DNA of 64,000 nt from Gallaecimonas pentaromativorans (GCF_003751625.1 NZ_RJUL01000005.1:1-64000); one strand, 5' to 3'; positions 24,074-33,575 are shown, numbered from the stretch's first letter. The notes: a model not told the origin generated them from the letters alone. Made by a program: numbers and translations.

Positions 24074-26698
24074 ATGAGCATGACCAGCGCTGATATACGT
24101 GACGCTTTCTTGAACTTCTTCAAGGACAAAGGCCACCAAATCGTGCCTTCCAGTTCCTTGATCCCGGCCAATGACCCCACCTTGCTGTTTACCAATGCCG
24201 GCATGGTGCAGTTCAAGGATGTTTTCCTTGGCTCCGACAAGCGTCCCTACAGCCGAGCCACCAGCTCCCAGCGCTGCGTTCGCGCCGGTGGTAAGCACAA
24301 CGACCTGGAAAACGTCGGTTACACTGCCCGTCACCACACCTTTTTCGAAATGCTGGGTAACTTCAGCTTCGGCGATTACTTCAAAGAAGGCGCCATCCAG
24401 TATGCCTGGGAGTTTTTGACCGAGGTGGTCAAGCTGCCCAAAGAAAAGCTCTGGGTCACCGTGTACGAAACCGATGACGAGGCCTATGACATCTGGGCCA
24501 AGGACATCGGTGTGCCGACCGACCGCATTATTCGCATCGGTGACAACAAAGGCGCGCCTTACGCCTCTGACAACTTCTGGTCCATGGGCGACACCGGCCC
24601 TTGCGGCCCTTGTACCGAGATCTTCTACGATCACGGCGAGCATATCTGGGGCGGCCCTCCGGGAACCCCGGAAGAAGATGGCGACCGTTACATCGAGATC
24701 TGGAACATCGTGTTCATGCAGTTCAACCGTCATAGTGATGGCCGCATGGACCCGCTGCCCAAGCCCAGCGTCGATACCGGCATGGGCCTGGAGCGCATCA
24801 GTGCCATCTTGCAGCATGTGCATTCCAACTACGAAATCGACCTGTTCCAGCACCTTATTAAAGCGGCGGCTGGCATCATCGGCACGACCGACCTGGAAAA
24901 CAAGTCACTGCGGGTGATTGCCGACCACATCCGTAGCTGCTCCTTCCTGGTGACCGACGGCGTTATGCCGTCCAACGAAGGCCGCGGCTATGTGCTGCGC
25001 CGCATCGTGCGCCGTGCCGTGCGCCACGGTGCCCAGTTGGGCGCCAGCGAGCCCTTCTTCTACAAGTTGGTGGCGGCCCTTGGCGAGGTGATGGGCGATG
25101 CCTATCCCGAACTCAAGGAAAAGCAGGCCATCATCGAAAAAGCCCTGCTGATGGAAGAAGAGCAGTTCCGTAAAACCCTGGAGCGTGGCCTGAAACTGCT
25201 AGACGAAGCCCTAGCAGAAATTGACGGTACCGTCATTCCCGGCGACGTGGTGTTCAAGCTTTATGACACCTACGGCTTCCCGGTGGATTTGACCAACGAC
25301 GTGGCCCGTGAGCGCGGCCTGACCCTGGACGAAGCCGGGTTTGAGACCGCCATGGAAGCCCAGCGCCAGCGCGCCAAGCAGGCCTCCAACTTTGGCGCCG
25401 ACTACGGCAGCCGCCTGAGCCTCGATTGTGAGACCCAGTTCTCCGGTTACGACGGGGTCCGTGACGTATCCCCGGTGGTGGCCCTCATCAAAGAGGGAGA
25501 AGAAGTGCAATCGGCCCAGGCCGGTGACCAAGTACTGGTGGTGCTGGAGCGCACGCCTTTTTACGGCGAGTCCGGCGGCCAGGTGGGTGACACCGGCGAG
25601 CTGAGCAGCGACGGCGTGCGCATTGCCATCAGCAACACCACCAAGAATGCCAATGCCTTTTTGCACCACGGTAAGGTGCTGGAAGGTAGCGTCAGCCTGG
25701 GCGACAAGCTCAAAGCCGAGGTGGATAAAACCCGCCGCGACGCTATTCGCCTCAACCACAGCGCCACCCACCTGGCCCATGCCGCCCTTCGTAAAGTGCT
25801 GGGCGAACATGTGACCCAAAAAGGCTCGCTGGTGGACCCTGAGCGCCTGCGCTTTGACTTTGCCCATTTCGAAGGGGTCAAGGACGCCGAGATCGTTGAG
25901 ATTGAGCGCCTGGTCAACAACGAAATCCGTGCCAACCACGCCGTTACCACCCGCCTGATGCAAATCGACGAGGCCAAGGCCGCTGGCGCCATGGCGCTCT
26001 TTGGCGAGAAGTACGACGACGAAGTGCGTGTGGTGCAGATGGGCGATTTCTCCACCGAGCTTTGTGGCGGTACCCATGTCAGCCGTACCGGTGACATTGG
26101 CCTCTTTAAAGTGGTGTCTGAAGCCGGTATTGCGGCCGGGGTGCGCCGTATCGAAGCGGTGACCGGTGAAGGTGCCCTGGCCTGGCTGCAAGGCCGCGAG
26201 CACATGGTCGGTAGCCTGGCTGCCAGCCTCAAGACCGACGTCGCTGGCCTGCCCGAGCGTTTCGCCCAGCAGCTGGATCGCACCAAGCAGCTGGAAAAGG
26301 AACTGGAAAAGGCCAAGGCGCAACTGGCGGCTCAAGCCGGCGCTGCCCTTGCCGAGCAGGCCGAGGAGCTTGGCGGCATCAAATTGCTGGTTGCCGAGAT
26401 GCCCGGCGCCGACCCCAAATCCCTGCGCGAGCTGGTCGACAAGCTCAAAGACAAGCTGAGTGGTGAGTCGGTGGTGGTGCTTGGCGTACCTGGCGACGAC
26501 AAGGTGAGCCTCATCGCCGGTGTCTCCAAAGGCCTGACCGCCAAGGTCAAGGCTGGCGAGCTTATCGGCATGGTTGCGGCCCAGGTGGGCGGTAAGGGCG
26601 GTGGCCGCCCTGACATGGCCCAGGCCGGCGGTAGCGACGTTGCCGCCCTCAAAGGCGCCCTGGCCTCGGTTAAGGACTGGGTACAGGCACGGCTCTAA
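24074..26698 (+). CDS. alaS: Alanyl-tRNA synthetase
   Basis: Charges tRNA-Ala and edits mischarged Ser/Gly. The 874 residues comprise a class II catalytic core (motif with [25 protein letters not shown]), tRNA-recognition region, the editing domain with the zinc motifs [12 protein letters not shown] and [10 protein letters not shown], a coiled coil ([13 protein letters not shown]) and the C-Ala domain ending [18 protein letters not shown] 24074 follows AGGATTTT; an ATG at 24080 is a close alternative. It is followed with no gap by lysC. Confidence 0.98.
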   Translation: MSMTSADIRDAFLNFFKDKGHQIVPSSSLIPANDPTLLFTNAGMVQFKDVFLGSDKRPYSRATSSQRCVRAGGKHNDLENVGYTARHHTFFEMLGNFSFGDYFKEGAIQYAWEFLTEVVKLPKEKLWVTVYETDDEAYDIWAKDIGVPTDRIIRIGDNKGAPYASDNFWSMGDTGPCGPCTEIFYDHGEHIWGGPPGTPEEDGDRYIEIWNIVFMQFNRHSDGRMDPLPKPSVDTGMGLERISAILQHVHSNYEIDLFQHLIKAAAGIIGTTDLENKSLRVIADHIRSCSFLVTDGVMPSNEGRGYVLRRIVRRAVRHGAQLGASEPFFYKLVAALGEVMGDAYPELKEKQAIIEKALLMEEEQFRKTLERGLKLLDEALAEIDGTVIPGDVVFKLYDTYGFPVDLTNDVARERGLTLDEAGFETAMEAQRQRAKQASNFGADYGSRLSLDCETQFSGYDGVRDVSPVVALIKEGEEVQSAQAGDQVLVVLERTPFYGESGGQVGDTGELSSDGVRIAISNTTKNANAFLHHGKVLEGSVSLGDKLKAEVDKTRRDAIRLNHSATHLAHAALRKVLGEHVTQKGSLVDPERLRFDFAHFEGVKDAEIVEIERLVNNEIRANHAVTTRLMQIDEAKAAGAMALFGEKYDDEVRVVQMGDFSTELCGGTHVSRTGDIGLFKVVSEAGIAAGVRRIEAVTGEGALAWLQGREHMVGSLAASLKTDVAGLPERFAQQLDRTKQLEKELEKAKAQLAAQAGAALAEQAEELGGIKLLVAEMPGADPKSLRELVDKLKDKLSGESVVVLGVPGDDKVSLIAGVSKGLTAKVKAGELIGMVAAQVGGKGGGRPDMAQAGGSDVAALKGALASVKDWVQARL

Positions 26699-27901
26699 AT
26701 GGCCTTGTTGGTTCAGAAGTTCGGTGGCACCTCGGTCGGCTCCCTGGTGCGCATCGAAGCCGTCGCTGAACGTATCATCAAGAGCCGTCGGCAGGGCCAC
26801 GACCTGGTGGTTGTGGTCTCTGCCATGAGCGGCGAAACCAACCGCCTTATCGCCATGGCTCAGGCGTTGTCGCCTGAGCCAGACCGGCGCGAATTAGATG
26901 TACTGCTGGCCACCGGTGAGCAGACCACCATTGCTCTTTTGGCCATGGCCCTCAAGGCCCGCGGCCAGCCAGCCATTTCCCTGACTGGCGACCAGGTCCG
27001 TATCCATACCGACCATCGTCACGGCAAAGCTCGCATCGAGCATATCGACACCACTGTTATCAACCAAGCACTGGCTCGCGGCCAGGTGGTGATTGTGGCT
27101 GGCTTCCAAGGCCGAGGCCCCGATAACGCTATTACCACTCTGGGCCGTGGCGGCTCCGATACCACGGCGGTAGCCCTGGCGGCGGCGCTCAAGGCCGAGG
27201 AGTGCCAAATTTTTACCGATGTAGACGGCATCTACACCACAGACCCACGGCTCGAACCCAAGGCGCGGCGCCTTGAATACATTGATTTCGAGTCGATGCA
27301 GGCCATGGCGGCCCTGGGCGCCAAGGTGCTGGAGGTGCGTTCGGTGGAGCATGCCGGGCGCCACAAGGTAAAACTCAGGGTATTGTCGAGCTTTGCCGAG
27401 CATAGCGCCGGTACCTTGATGACTTTTGACGAAGCGGCCCCACAAGGGATCAGCGGTATTGCTAGTTGTCTGCAATCGGTGCTGGTGACCATAAAAGGGC
27501 TGACGGCGAACAGCGAGCAGGCGCGGCGTCTGCTTGAGCCCTTGGGTGATGCTGGTATCGACGTGGATATACTCTGCAGCACTGATGATGCGAGTAATGG
27601 CCTAGTTTTTACTGTACCCTTGGGCGACTTTGGCCAGGCCCTCCCCATGCTACAAGCCAGTGCAGCAGCAATGGGGGAGCTCGACGTTTTACATCGGCAG
27701 GACGTGGCCAAGGTGTCTGTTATTGGTAATGATGTTGGCATCAGGTCCGATATCGCCACTATCACCTGTGGGGCGTTATCTGATAAACAGATAGAGGCGC
27801 GGCATTTCCTTACCTCGGCCAGGCGTCTAACCTTGATTCTGGCGCAGCAGGACATGGTGCAATCGGTAAGAATTTTGCACCAGACCCTGATAGGTCCGTA
27901 G
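26699..27901 (+). CDS. lysC: Aspartate kinase (monofunctional, ACT-regulated)
   Basis: Phosphorylates aspartate, the first step to lysine, threonine and methionine. The 400-residue protein begins with [10 protein letters not shown], has the kinase motifs [16 protein letters not shown] and [13 protein letters not shown], and ends in two ACT domains (starting SVLVTIKGL and [10 protein letters not shown]), so it should be feedback-inhibited by Lys and/or Thr. Its ATG follows the alaS stop directly, and there is no leader for a lysine riboswitch. alaS-lysC-csrA is conserved in related gammaproteobacteria. Confidence 0.95.
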   Translation: MALLVQKFGGTSVGSLVRIEAVAERIIKSRRQGHDLVVVVSAMSGETNRLIAMAQALSPEPDRRELDVLLATGEQTTIALLAMALKARGQPAISLTGDQVRIHTDHRHGKARIEHIDTTVINQALARGQVVIVAGFQGRGPDNAITTLGRGGSDTTAVALAAALKAEECQIFTDVDGIYTTDPRLEPKARRLEYIDFESMQAMAALGAKVLEVRSVEHAGRHKVKLRVLSSFAEHSAGTLMTFDEAAPQGISGIASCLQSVLVTIKGLTANSEQARRLLEPLGDAGIDVDILCSTDDASNGLVFTVPLGDFGQALPMLQASAAAMGELDVLHRQDVAKVSVIGNDVGIRSDIATITCGALSDKQIEARHFLTSARRLTLILAQQDMVQSVRILHQTLIGP

Positions 27902-27941
27902 TTCGGATAATGACCTGCAGGTGAATGTTCGGCCAATTTTC

Positions 27942-27969
27942 TTGAGGTTCAAGGGGTTGGCTTTATACT
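27942..27969 (+). promoter_or_regulatory. Putative sigma-70 promoter of csrA
   Basis: TTGAGG (27942-27947), 16-base spacer and TATACT (27964-27969), giving a leader of about 45 bases before the csrA ATG. Confidence 0.65.
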
Positions 27970-28019
27970 AAGCTACGAATGAAGCAATTTGAGCGGCTTT
28001 CATTGCAAGGAGCAAAGCG

Positions 28020-28214
28020 ATGTTGATTCTGACTCGCCGTGTTGGCGAAACTCTGATGATTGGTGACGAAGTCACCGTGACTGTACTAGGCGTTAAAGGT
28101 AATCAGGTACGTATTGGTGTTAACGCACCTAAAGAAGTCTCTGTTCACCGTGAAGAGATTTATCAACGTATCCAGGCTGAAAAGGATCCCGAAGACTCGA
28201 ACGGTAATTATTGA
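28020..28214 (+). CDS. csrA: Carbon storage regulator CsrA
   Basis: Dimeric RNA-binding protein that binds GGA motifs near ribosome sites and controls carbon flux, motility and biofilm formation. The 64 residues start [18 protein letters not shown] and contain [27 protein letters not shown], including the key Arg44-type residue in VHREEI. A good AAGGAGC site precedes the ATG. It is the output of the BarA pathway whose sensor is encoded at 1.4-4.1 kb. Confidence 0.98.
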   Translation: MLILTRRVGETLMIGDEVTVTVLGVKGNQVRIGVNAPKEVSVHREEIYQRIQAEKDPEDSNGNY

Positions 28215-28241
28215 TCGCTTCCTTCGCTGTCGATTCCTGTT

Positions 28242-28274
28242 AACGGCAACCTTTTCAACAAGGTTGCCGTTTTT
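28242..28274 (+). terminator. Terminator after csrA
   Basis: Perfect 12-base arms AACGGCAACCTT / AAGGTTGCCGTT, 6-base loop and a T-run. Confidence 0.93.
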
Positions 28275-28328
28275 CTATCCGCTTTGTTTAAAGGCTGCGC
28301 AACCAACCCGGATGTCCGGAAAAAGTGT

Positions 28329-28356
28329 TTGACTTGCCAAGTCGTTCCGGTAGTAT
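28329..28356 (+). promoter_or_regulatory. Putative promoter of the tRNA cluster
   Basis: TTGACT (28329-28334), 16-base spacer, TAGTAT (28351-28356), followed by a GC-rich discriminator (CGCATCCGTCG) typical of stringently controlled stable-RNA promoters. Confidence 0.65.
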
Positions 28357-28369
28357 TCGCATCCGTCGA

Positions 28370-28460
28370 GGTGAGGTGGCCGAGAGGCTGAAGGCGCTCC
28401 CCTGCTAAGGGAGTATGGGTCAAAAGCCCATCGGGGGTTCGAATCCCCCCCTCACCGCCA
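28370..28460 (+). tRNA. tRNA-Ser(GCT)
   Basis: A 91-base class II tRNA with acceptor GGTGAGG / CCTCACC, discriminator G and encoded CCA. The anticodon loop is CTGCTAA (anticodon GCT, reading AGC/AGU). It has a long variable arm and T-loop GGTTCGAATCC. First gene of a four-tRNA cluster after csrA, as in many gammaproteobacteria. Confidence 0.97.
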
Positions 28461-28475
28461 TCGACGCTTCAAGAT

Positions 28476-28552
28476 GCGACCATAGCTCAACTGGATAGAG
28501 TACCTGGCTACGAACCAGGCGGTTGGAGGTTCGAGTCCTCCTGGTCGCGCCA
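28476..28552 (+). tRNA. tRNA-Arg(ACG), copy 1
   Basis: A 77-base tRNA with acceptor GCGACCA / TGGTCGC, encoded CCA and anticodon loop CTACGAA. ACG is read as ICG after deamination and serves CGU/CGC/CGA. Confidence 0.97.
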
Positions 28553-28572
28553 TCTTGAAATGTGTTGAATAG

Positions 28573-28597
28573 CGCTTACCCTTGGTAAGCGTTTTTT
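28573..28597 (+). terminator. Terminator between tRNA-Arg copies 1 and 2
   Basis: CGCTTACC / GGTAAGCG with a 3-base loop and six T. It suggests the cluster once ended here and copies 2-3 were added by duplication, or that only part of transcription continues. Confidence 0.75.
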
Positions 28598-28608
28598 GTC
28601 TGAAGAAT

Positions 28609-28685
28609 GCGACCATAGCTCAACTGGATAGAGTACCTGGCTACGAACCAGGCGGTTGGAGGTTCGAGTCCTCCTGGTCGCGCCA
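28609..28685 (+). tRNA. tRNA-Arg(ACG), copy 2
   Basis: Identical in all 77 bases to copies 1 and 3. Confidence 0.97.
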
Positions 28686-28710
28686 TTCAGATAAAAAACA
28701 CCCAAACTTT

Positions 28711-28787
28711 GCGACCATAGCTCAACTGGATAGAGTACCTGGCTACGAACCAGGCGGTTGGAGGTTCGAGTCCTCCTGGTCGCGCCA
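28711..28787 (+). tRNA. tRNA-Arg(ACG), copy 3
   Basis: Identical in all 77 bases to copies 1 and 2; followed by the cluster terminator. Confidence 0.97.
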
Positions 28788-28795
28788 TCTTTAGA

Positions 28796-28822
28796 AAAAC
28801 CCGCTTACTGAGCGGGTTTTTT
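28796..28822 (+). terminator. Terminator of the tRNA cluster
   Basis: AAAACCCGCT / AGCGGGTTTT with a 5-base loop and a T-run. The following stretch to 28971 shows no gene. Confidence 0.9.
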
Positions 28823-28971
28823 GCGTTTGCGATCCCGGCTGTCAGCCACAGGCTTGATGCGCTGTCTGTAACGGCCTCTACTGGTTTGTCTCCGTCGATG
28901 CTTGCCTAATGACTTCTTTTGTCTTTCATGATGTTAGAGGCGTTTTCTGGGGCGCTGAGCGGGCTCGCTCC

Positions 28972-29145
28972 TTAGCCATGTTCGGTCAGATGGATCATTA
29001 ACGTCATAAAGCCAATCAGCAGGGCGCTGATGGCGATTATCCAATAAAAGCCGATACGGCCCTTAGCAAAAGGGATGTGGAAGTAGCGCATCACCAAATA
29101 CCAAACGATGCACAGCAGTAGTGGAACAAGAAAGAGTCGGCTCAT
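28972..29145 (-). CDS. Small two-helix membrane protein, unknown function (57 aa)
   Basis: Read directly from the minus strand: ATG at 29145 to TAA at 28972, encoding 57 residues. It has two hydrophobic segments (LFLVPLLLCIVWYLVM at 4-19 and GFYWIIAISALLIGFMTLMI at 32-51) separated by a short basic linker (HIPFAKGRI) and a C-terminal LTEHG. Codon use looks natural and there are no internal stops. I recall similar short TM proteins in related genomes but cannot name the family. The ribosome site is weak. It lies downstream of the symporter gene, separated from it by a terminator. Confidence 0.6.
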   Translation of the reverse strand: MSRLFLVPLLLCIVWYLVMRYFHIPFAKGRIGFYWIIAISALLIGFMTLMIHLTEHG

Positions 29146-29156
29146 AATGCACTGAT

Positions 29157-29191
29157 AAAAAAGGGCGATAAGCCAAAAGCTTACCGCCCTT
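29157..29191 (-). terminator. Terminator of the symporter gene
   Basis: Thirteen-base arms with one mismatch (AAGGGCGATAAGC / GCTTACCGCCCTT), 5-base loop; minus-strand U-run at 29162-29157. Confidence 0.8.
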
Positions 29192-29210
29192 GTTGGCCCA
29201 TGGCACCAGT

Positions 29211-30452
29211 TTAGGCGCTTTGGGCGTTTTGTGGCAGTGCCTGGGTCCGGCTCATGTCCACCTGCTGCTCGCTCTTGCCCACCACCAGCGCAACCATCAT
29301 GTCGCCGGTAACATTGGTGGCGGTGCGCATCATGTCCAGCACCCGGTCAATGGCGGCGATAAAGGCGATACCCTCCAAAGGCAGGCCAACGGCGTTGAGA
29401 GTAACGGTGAGCATCACCATGGCGGTGCCGGGCACGCCAGCGGTGCCTACCGAGGCGAGGGTAGCGGTCAGGGCAATCATCAGGTACTGGGTCCAATCCA
29501 GGGTAATACCGTAGATGTGGGCGATAAAAATGGCGCTGATGGCCGGGTAGATACCGCCGCAGCCGTCCATGTTGATGGTGGCGCCCAGCGGCAACACAAA
29601 GCTGCTGTATTTGGGCGACACATGGAGGTTTTCGGTCACCACCTTGGTGGACATGGGCAGGGTGCCGTAGCTTGATGAGGTGGTGAAGGCCACCATCTGC
29701 GCCGGGAACACCGCCTTGAAAAACCGCAGCGGGCTAAAGCCGGCCAGTTTCACCAGGCCGCCATACACCACGAAGATATGAATAAGGCAGGCAATGTAAA
29801 TCGCCGCGACAAATTTGGCCAGCGGCAGCAGCGCGGCCAAGCCGTAAGCGCCCACTACCCAGGCCATCAGCCCAAAGACGCCGATAGGGGTAAGCTGGAT
29901 GACAAAACGGGTGATCTGGAACATCACCTCGCTGCCGGCCACGGCAAACTTACGCACCGGCTCGGCCTTTTCTCCCACCACATTGATGGCGATACCCACC
30001 AGGGCGGCAAAGACGATGAGCTGCAGGATGTTGCCATCGGTCATGGCTTTGATAGGGTTGGCAGGCAGGAAGTCCAGGAACACCTGGCTGACAGAGGGGA
30101 TATGTTTGGGGGTAAAGTTGCCTGGAAGCAACTGCTTGCCAAAATCCCAGTTAAAGAGGCTGCCTATGGCCATGCCCAGTAGGGAGGCGATAAGGGCGGT
30201 CAGCAAAAACAGCCCGATGGTTTTCAGACCCAGGCGTTTAAGGTTGTCGCCGCCGCCCATGGCGGTAACCGAGCTGATGATGGCAAATAGCACTAATGGC
30301 ACCACCAGCATTTTTATCAGCCGGATAAAGGCGTCACCCAGGGGTTTGAGGTAGTCGGCCTTCTCACCCAGCACAACCCCGGCCAGTACCCCCAGCGCAA
30401 AGCCTGCCAGTACCTTTTGCCAGAGGGGAATTCGGTTCCATAGCGCAAACAT
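29211..30452 (-). CDS. Dicarboxylate/amino acid:cation symporter (DAACS family)
   Basis: Inner-membrane secondary transporter of the GltP/DctA/SstT fold that moves glutamate, aspartate or C4-dicarboxylates with Na+ or H+. The 413 residues have eight predicted TM helices plus two re-entrant hairpins. Signature motifs: TSSSYGTLPMS (HP1, the serine-rich SSS motif with Tyr in place of the more common Ala/Ser), GATINMDGCGG (TM7, NMDGT-like with Cys), and GVPGTAMVML (HP2). The precise substrate cannot be told. I use the ATG at 30452, preceded by AAGGGTGG; the frame is open to 30488. An inverted repeat lies upstream. Confidence 0.9.
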   Translation of the reverse strand: MFALWNRIPLWQKVLAGFALGVLAGVVLGEKADYLKPLGDAFIRLIKMLVVPLVLFAIISSVTAMGGGDNLKRLGLKTIGLFLLTALIASLLGMAIGSLFNWDFGKQLLPGNFTPKHIPSVSQVFLDFLPANPIKAMTDGNILQLIVFAALVGIAINVVGEKAEPVRKFAVAGSEVMFQITRFVIQLTPIGVFGLMAWVVGAYGLAALLPLAKFVAAIYIACLIHIFVVYGGLVKLAGFSPLRFFKAVFPAQMVAFTTSSSYGTLPMSTKVVTENLHVSPKYSSFVLPLGATINMDGCGGIYPAISAIFIAHIYGITLDWTQYLMIALTATLASVGTAGVPGTAMVMLTVTLNAVGLPLEGIAFIAAIDRVLDMMRTATNVTGDMMVALVVGKSEQQVDMSRTQALPQNAQSA

Positions 30453-30533
30453 TTTGTTCCACCCTTTGTTATGCCCAAACATAGGCAAAGGAGGAATAGT
30501 AGGGAAATCAGGGGGTAGAGGACAATTCGCTTA

Positions 30534-30551
30534 GGTTCTAAGCTAAGAACC
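30534..30551. repeat. Inverted repeat upstream of the symporter gene
   Basis: GGTTCT-N6-AGAACC, a possible operator about 80 bases upstream of the symporter start in the divergent region shared with gshA. No match to a named regulator was recognised. Confidence 0.4.
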
Positions 30552-30703
30552 CTTTTCTCAAAAAGGCCGATTTTACGTGATCGCCCTCGCAAAGATTTTG
30601 CATCCAGGGGGGGTCACAGATTACGCTTAGCCACTTGGTAACAGCCAGCCGGGAGTTGCCTTGTCTTCAATCTGGGCCTTAGATTGTTGCAAGCCTGGCA
30701 CAA

Positions 30704-32275
30704 ATGGGAAGGTTTTCTTTGCTCAATCAGTTGCAACGCCGTCTTGACGATCTGGCGGCCCAGAATGCATTGCCCCTGTTGTTTACCCCCAAGCGCGGTG
30801 TAGAGCGGGAAGCGTTGCGGATCACGCCCCAAGGTGACATGGCCGTTTCTGCTCATCCCCAGGCGCTGGGCTCTGCCCTGACCAACGAATTTATCACCAC
30901 CGACTTTGCCGAAAACCTGCTGGAGTTCATCACCCCGGTCACCGATTCGGTGGAGCAATTGATGGCGTCGCTGAACGACATCCACGTCTTTACCCTCAAG
31001 CACCTGGGGCAAGAGCGGCTCTGGCCGCTGTCCATGCCGTGCTATATCAGCGAACCCGACGCCATTCCCCTGGCCAACTACGGCAGCTCCAATATCGGCC
31101 GTATGAAGCGGGTATACCGCGAAGGCCTGAAGAACCGCTACGGGCCGGTCATGCAGCTCATTGCCGGTGTGCACTATAACTTCTCCCTGCCGGAGGACTT
31201 TTGGGCCCACTGGCAGCAGGGCAGCCAGTCCGACGCTTACATGGGTTTGCTGCGAAATTATCGCCAACTGGTGTGGGTATTGCCTTACCTTTTTGGCGCC
31301 TCGCCGGCGCTGTGTAACTCCTTCCTTGGCGGGCGTGAGCACCATCTGCCGTTTGAAAAAAGCGCGACCGGCAGCCTCTATCTGCCTTATGCCACCTCGC
31401 TACGTTTGTCGGATCTGGGTTATACCAGTTCGGCCCAAGCCGGGCTTCGTATCGACCACAACAGCATCGACGGCTATATTCGCGATCTGCGTGCCGTTAT
31501 TGCCACCCCCAGCGACGAGTTTGCCAAAATCGGCGTGAAGGTTGACGGCCAGTATCGCCAGCTCAACGCCAACCTGCTGCAAATCGAGAACGAGCTTTAC
31601 GCGCCCATCCGCCCCAAACGGGTGAGCGAGAGCGGCGAGAAGCCCTCCGAGGCCCTGGCCCGTGGCGGCGTGCAGTACATCGAAGTGCGGGCCCTGGATG
31701 TCGACCCGTTCAGCCCAACCGGGGTTGATAGCGACACCGTGCGCTTTATGGATATCTTCCTGCTGGCCTGCCTGCTACTGGATGCCGAGCATTTGGATAA
31801 CACCCAGTGGAGCGAGAACCTGGCCAACTTCCAAGCCACGGTGCTGGAAGGGCGCAAACCCGGTTTGCTGCTCAAACGCAAAGGCCAGCCCCTGGCCATG
31901 GCCGACTGGTTTGCCGAGCTGATGCCGGTTTGGCAGCGCATTGCCGAAGGTCTCGATGCCCAGCAAGGCGGCAGCGCTTATCAAGACAGCCTGAACGTGC
32001 AGCGCCAGAAGATTAGCGACTCGTCCCTTACACCATCAGCAAGGCTGCTGGCAGCCATGAACAGCAGCACTGATGGCCGCCTGGGGGTAGCGCTTGCCGA
32101 CGCCCACCGCAGCACTTTGCTGGCGAGCCCCTATCAGCGTTGGAGCGAGGCCTTCTTCGAGCAAGAAGCGGCAAGGTCCCTCGCTGCCCAAGCGCAGCTT
32201 GAGGCCAAGGACGAAGTGCCCTTCGATGACTTCCTGGCCGATTACTTCCATAGCGCCAAAGCCGGCGTCGCCTGA
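30704..32275 (+). CDS. gshA: Glutamate-cysteine ligase GshA
   Basis: ATP-dependent first step of glutathione synthesis. The 523-residue protein is the gammaproteobacterial class: GVEREALRI, ALTNEFITTDFAENLLEFITP, ERLWPLSMPCYI, YREGLKNRYGPVMQLIAGVHYNFSLP and the basic YIEVRALDVDPFSP all match E. coli GshA. Two starts are possible: ATG 30704 without a clear ribosome site, or TTG 30719 with GGGAAGG seven bases before it. Followed by a strong bidirectional terminator. Confidence 0.95.
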   Translation: MGRFSLLNQLQRRLDDLAAQNALPLLFTPKRGVEREALRITPQGDMAVSAHPQALGSALTNEFITTDFAENLLEFITPVTDSVEQLMASLNDIHVFTLKHLGQERLWPLSMPCYISEPDAIPLANYGSSNIGRMKRVYREGLKNRYGPVMQLIAGVHYNFSLPEDFWAHWQQGSQSDAYMGLLRNYRQLVWVLPYLFGASPALCNSFLGGREHHLPFEKSATGSLYLPYATSLRLSDLGYTSSAQAGLRIDHNSIDGYIRDLRAVIATPSDEFAKIGVKVDGQYRQLNANLLQIENELYAPIRPKRVSESGEKPSEALARGGVQYIEVRALDVDPFSPTGVDSDTVRFMDIFLLACLLLDAEHLDNTQWSENLANFQATVLEGRKPGLLLKRKGQPLAMADWFAELMPVWQRIAEGLDAQQGGSAYQDSLNVQRQKISDSSLTPSARLLAAMNSSTDGRLGVALADAHRSTLLASPYQRWSEAFFEQEAARSLAAQAQLEAKDEVPFDDFLADYFHSAKAGVA

Positions 32276-32276
32276 T

Positions 32277-32306
32277 AAAAAAGCCCCGCAACTGCGGGGC
32301 TTTTTT
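32277..32306. terminator. Bidirectional terminator between gshA and the PLP enzyme gene
   Basis: GCCCCGC / GCGGGGC, loop AACT, flanked by A6 and T6. Serves convergent genes on both strands and overlaps the stop of the minus-strand gene. Confidence 0.92.
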
Positions 32307-33429
32307 ATGCCAGGGCCTGAGCCAGGTCTTCTTTTAGGTCTTCCACGTCTTCGATACCCACCGACAAGCGCACCAGGCTATCGCTAATGCCAAGGGCCAA
32401 GCGCTCTTTTACCGGAAAGGAGCCGTGGCTCATCTGGGCGGAGATATTGATCATGCTCTCCACGGCGCCGAGGCTATCGGCCAGCACGAAGTAGCGGCAG
32501 CGCCGGGCAAACTCTTCGGCCTTTTGCTGGCTCTCGAGCTCAATGGTAATCACGCCACCGTAGCCGTCGCTTTGCTTGTCGTGCACCGCTTTGCTGGCGG
32601 CATCGGCAAAGCCTGGGTAGTACATCTTTTTGACCGCCGGGTGATCTTTAAGCCACTCGGCCAGTACCCGGGTGTTGGCCTCGATGGCCTCCATACGCAG
32701 CCCAAGGGTGCGCATGCCGCGGATAAGCAGGAAGCTGTCCTGTGGCCCGAGGATGGCGCCTATGGTGTTTTGCAGGCGCTTGATACGCTTACCGTAGATA
32801 TCGTCGCGGGTGACCACCAAACCTGCCATCAGATCGGAATGGCCGCCCAGGTACTTGGTGGCGCTGTGAATAACGATATCGGCGCCATGGGCCAGGGGAT
32901 TTTGCCAATAGGGGGTGGCAAAGGTGTTGTCTGCCACCAGGGGAATATCGTGGGCTTTGGCTATCTCAGCCATGGCGGCGATGTCGGTGACTTTTAGTAG
33001 CGGGTTGGACGGCGTTTCGATGTAAAGCATCTTAGTCCGCTGTGTGACTGCCGCTTTGACCGCGGCGCTGTCGCTGGCGTCGACAAAACGAATGGCCACA
33101 TTCATTTGGCTCAGCACCTGCTCAATAACCCTGAACGTACCGCCGTACAGATCGGCACAGATCACCAATTCATCGCCGCTTTTGAGCATCATCAGCACAG
33201 TGGTAATGGCCGCCATGCCGGTGGCAAAGGCAAAACCGCGCTGGCCGCCTTCTAAGTGGGCAATGAGCTCTTCGAGATTCTGGCGGGTCGGGTTGCCGCC
33301 ACGGCTGTACCGGAACGCGCTGTCGTTACCGATATGGGTAAAGGAGCTGCTCTGGTAGATGGGGGGGCTGATGGAGCCCATGGCATCATCATGGTGGTGA
33401 CCATGAATAAGGGCGGTTTTCTTGCGCAT
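32305..33429 (-). CDS. PLP-dependent trans-sulfuration enzyme (cystathionine synthase/lyase family)
   Basis: Cys/Met metabolism PLP enzyme of 374 residues. Motifs: the substrate/phosphate-binding YSRGGNPTRQNLE, ATGMAAITT, YIETPSNPLLKVTDI, VADNTFATPYWQNPLAHGADIV and the PLP-lysine motif HSATKYLGGHSD, then LGGVES-like SLGAVESMI. The family includes cystathionine gamma-synthase, beta- and gamma-lyase and methionine gamma-lyase; sequence alone does not let me choose, though MetB/MccB-like lyases are closest in appearance. The ATG follows GAGGCCAGG. The three tandem terminator repeats at 33472-33859 lie just upstream on the same strand and may form part of its control region. Confidence 0.88.
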   Translation of the reverse strand: MRKKTALIHGHHHDDAMGSISPPIYQSSSFTHIGNDSAFRYSRGGNPTRQNLEELIAHLEGGQRGFAFATGMAAITTVLMMLKSGDELVICADLYGGTFRVIEQVLSQMNVAIRFVDASDSAAVKAAVTQRTKMLYIETPSNPLLKVTDIAAMAEIAKAHDIPLVADNTFATPYWQNPLAHGADIVIHSATKYLGGHSDLMAGLVVTRDDIYGKRIKRLQNTIGAILGPQDSFLLIRGMRTLGLRMEAIEANTRVLAEWLKDHPAVKKMYYPGFADAASKAVHDKQSDGYGGVITIELESQQKAEEFARRCRYFVLADSLGAVESMINISAQMSHGSFPVKERLALGISDSLVRLSVGIEDVEDLKEDLAQALA

Positions 33430-33471
33430 CCTGGCCTCGGTCTTGCGTTAGGGTGCTAACAGCATACCGAT

Positions 33472-33575
33472 AAAAAAAGAGGAGGCCAGTGGCCTCCTAA
33501 CAGGAAAGATGTCATGAAAAAGAAAGTTTGCTGCTTTCACTAAATCTGAGTGCCAGCAGCCAATAAAGTTCCGGG
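33472..33575 (-). ncRNA. Candidate small RNA / attenuator, repeat unit A
   Basis: First of three related ~100-base units, read on the minus strand. Order: CCGGAACTTT element, then TCAGAT, then GTGAAAGCAGCAAACTTTC (which can form a GAAAG/CTTTC hairpin), then TTTTTCATGACATCTTTCC, then a GGAGGCC/GGCCTCC hairpin (33481-33497) followed by TCTTTTTTT. The hairpin plus U7 is a textbook intrinsic terminator on the minus strand only. It ends 43 bases before the PLP enzyme start. Confidence 0.6.

Noticed and set aside
26690-26705. Lysine riboswitch controlling lysC
   Set aside because: lysC starts directly after the alaS stop, leaving no leader.
28830-28930. Minus-strand basic frame (RRRQTSRGRYRQR) after the tRNA cluster
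   Set aside because: No ATG, GTG or TTG start near the front of the frame and no ribosome site, so coding is not supported.
33500-33512. CsrA-binding-like ACAGGAAAGAT motifs on the plus strand of the repeats
   Set aside because: The match is also a plain ribosome-site sequence, and no transcript on that strand is supported.
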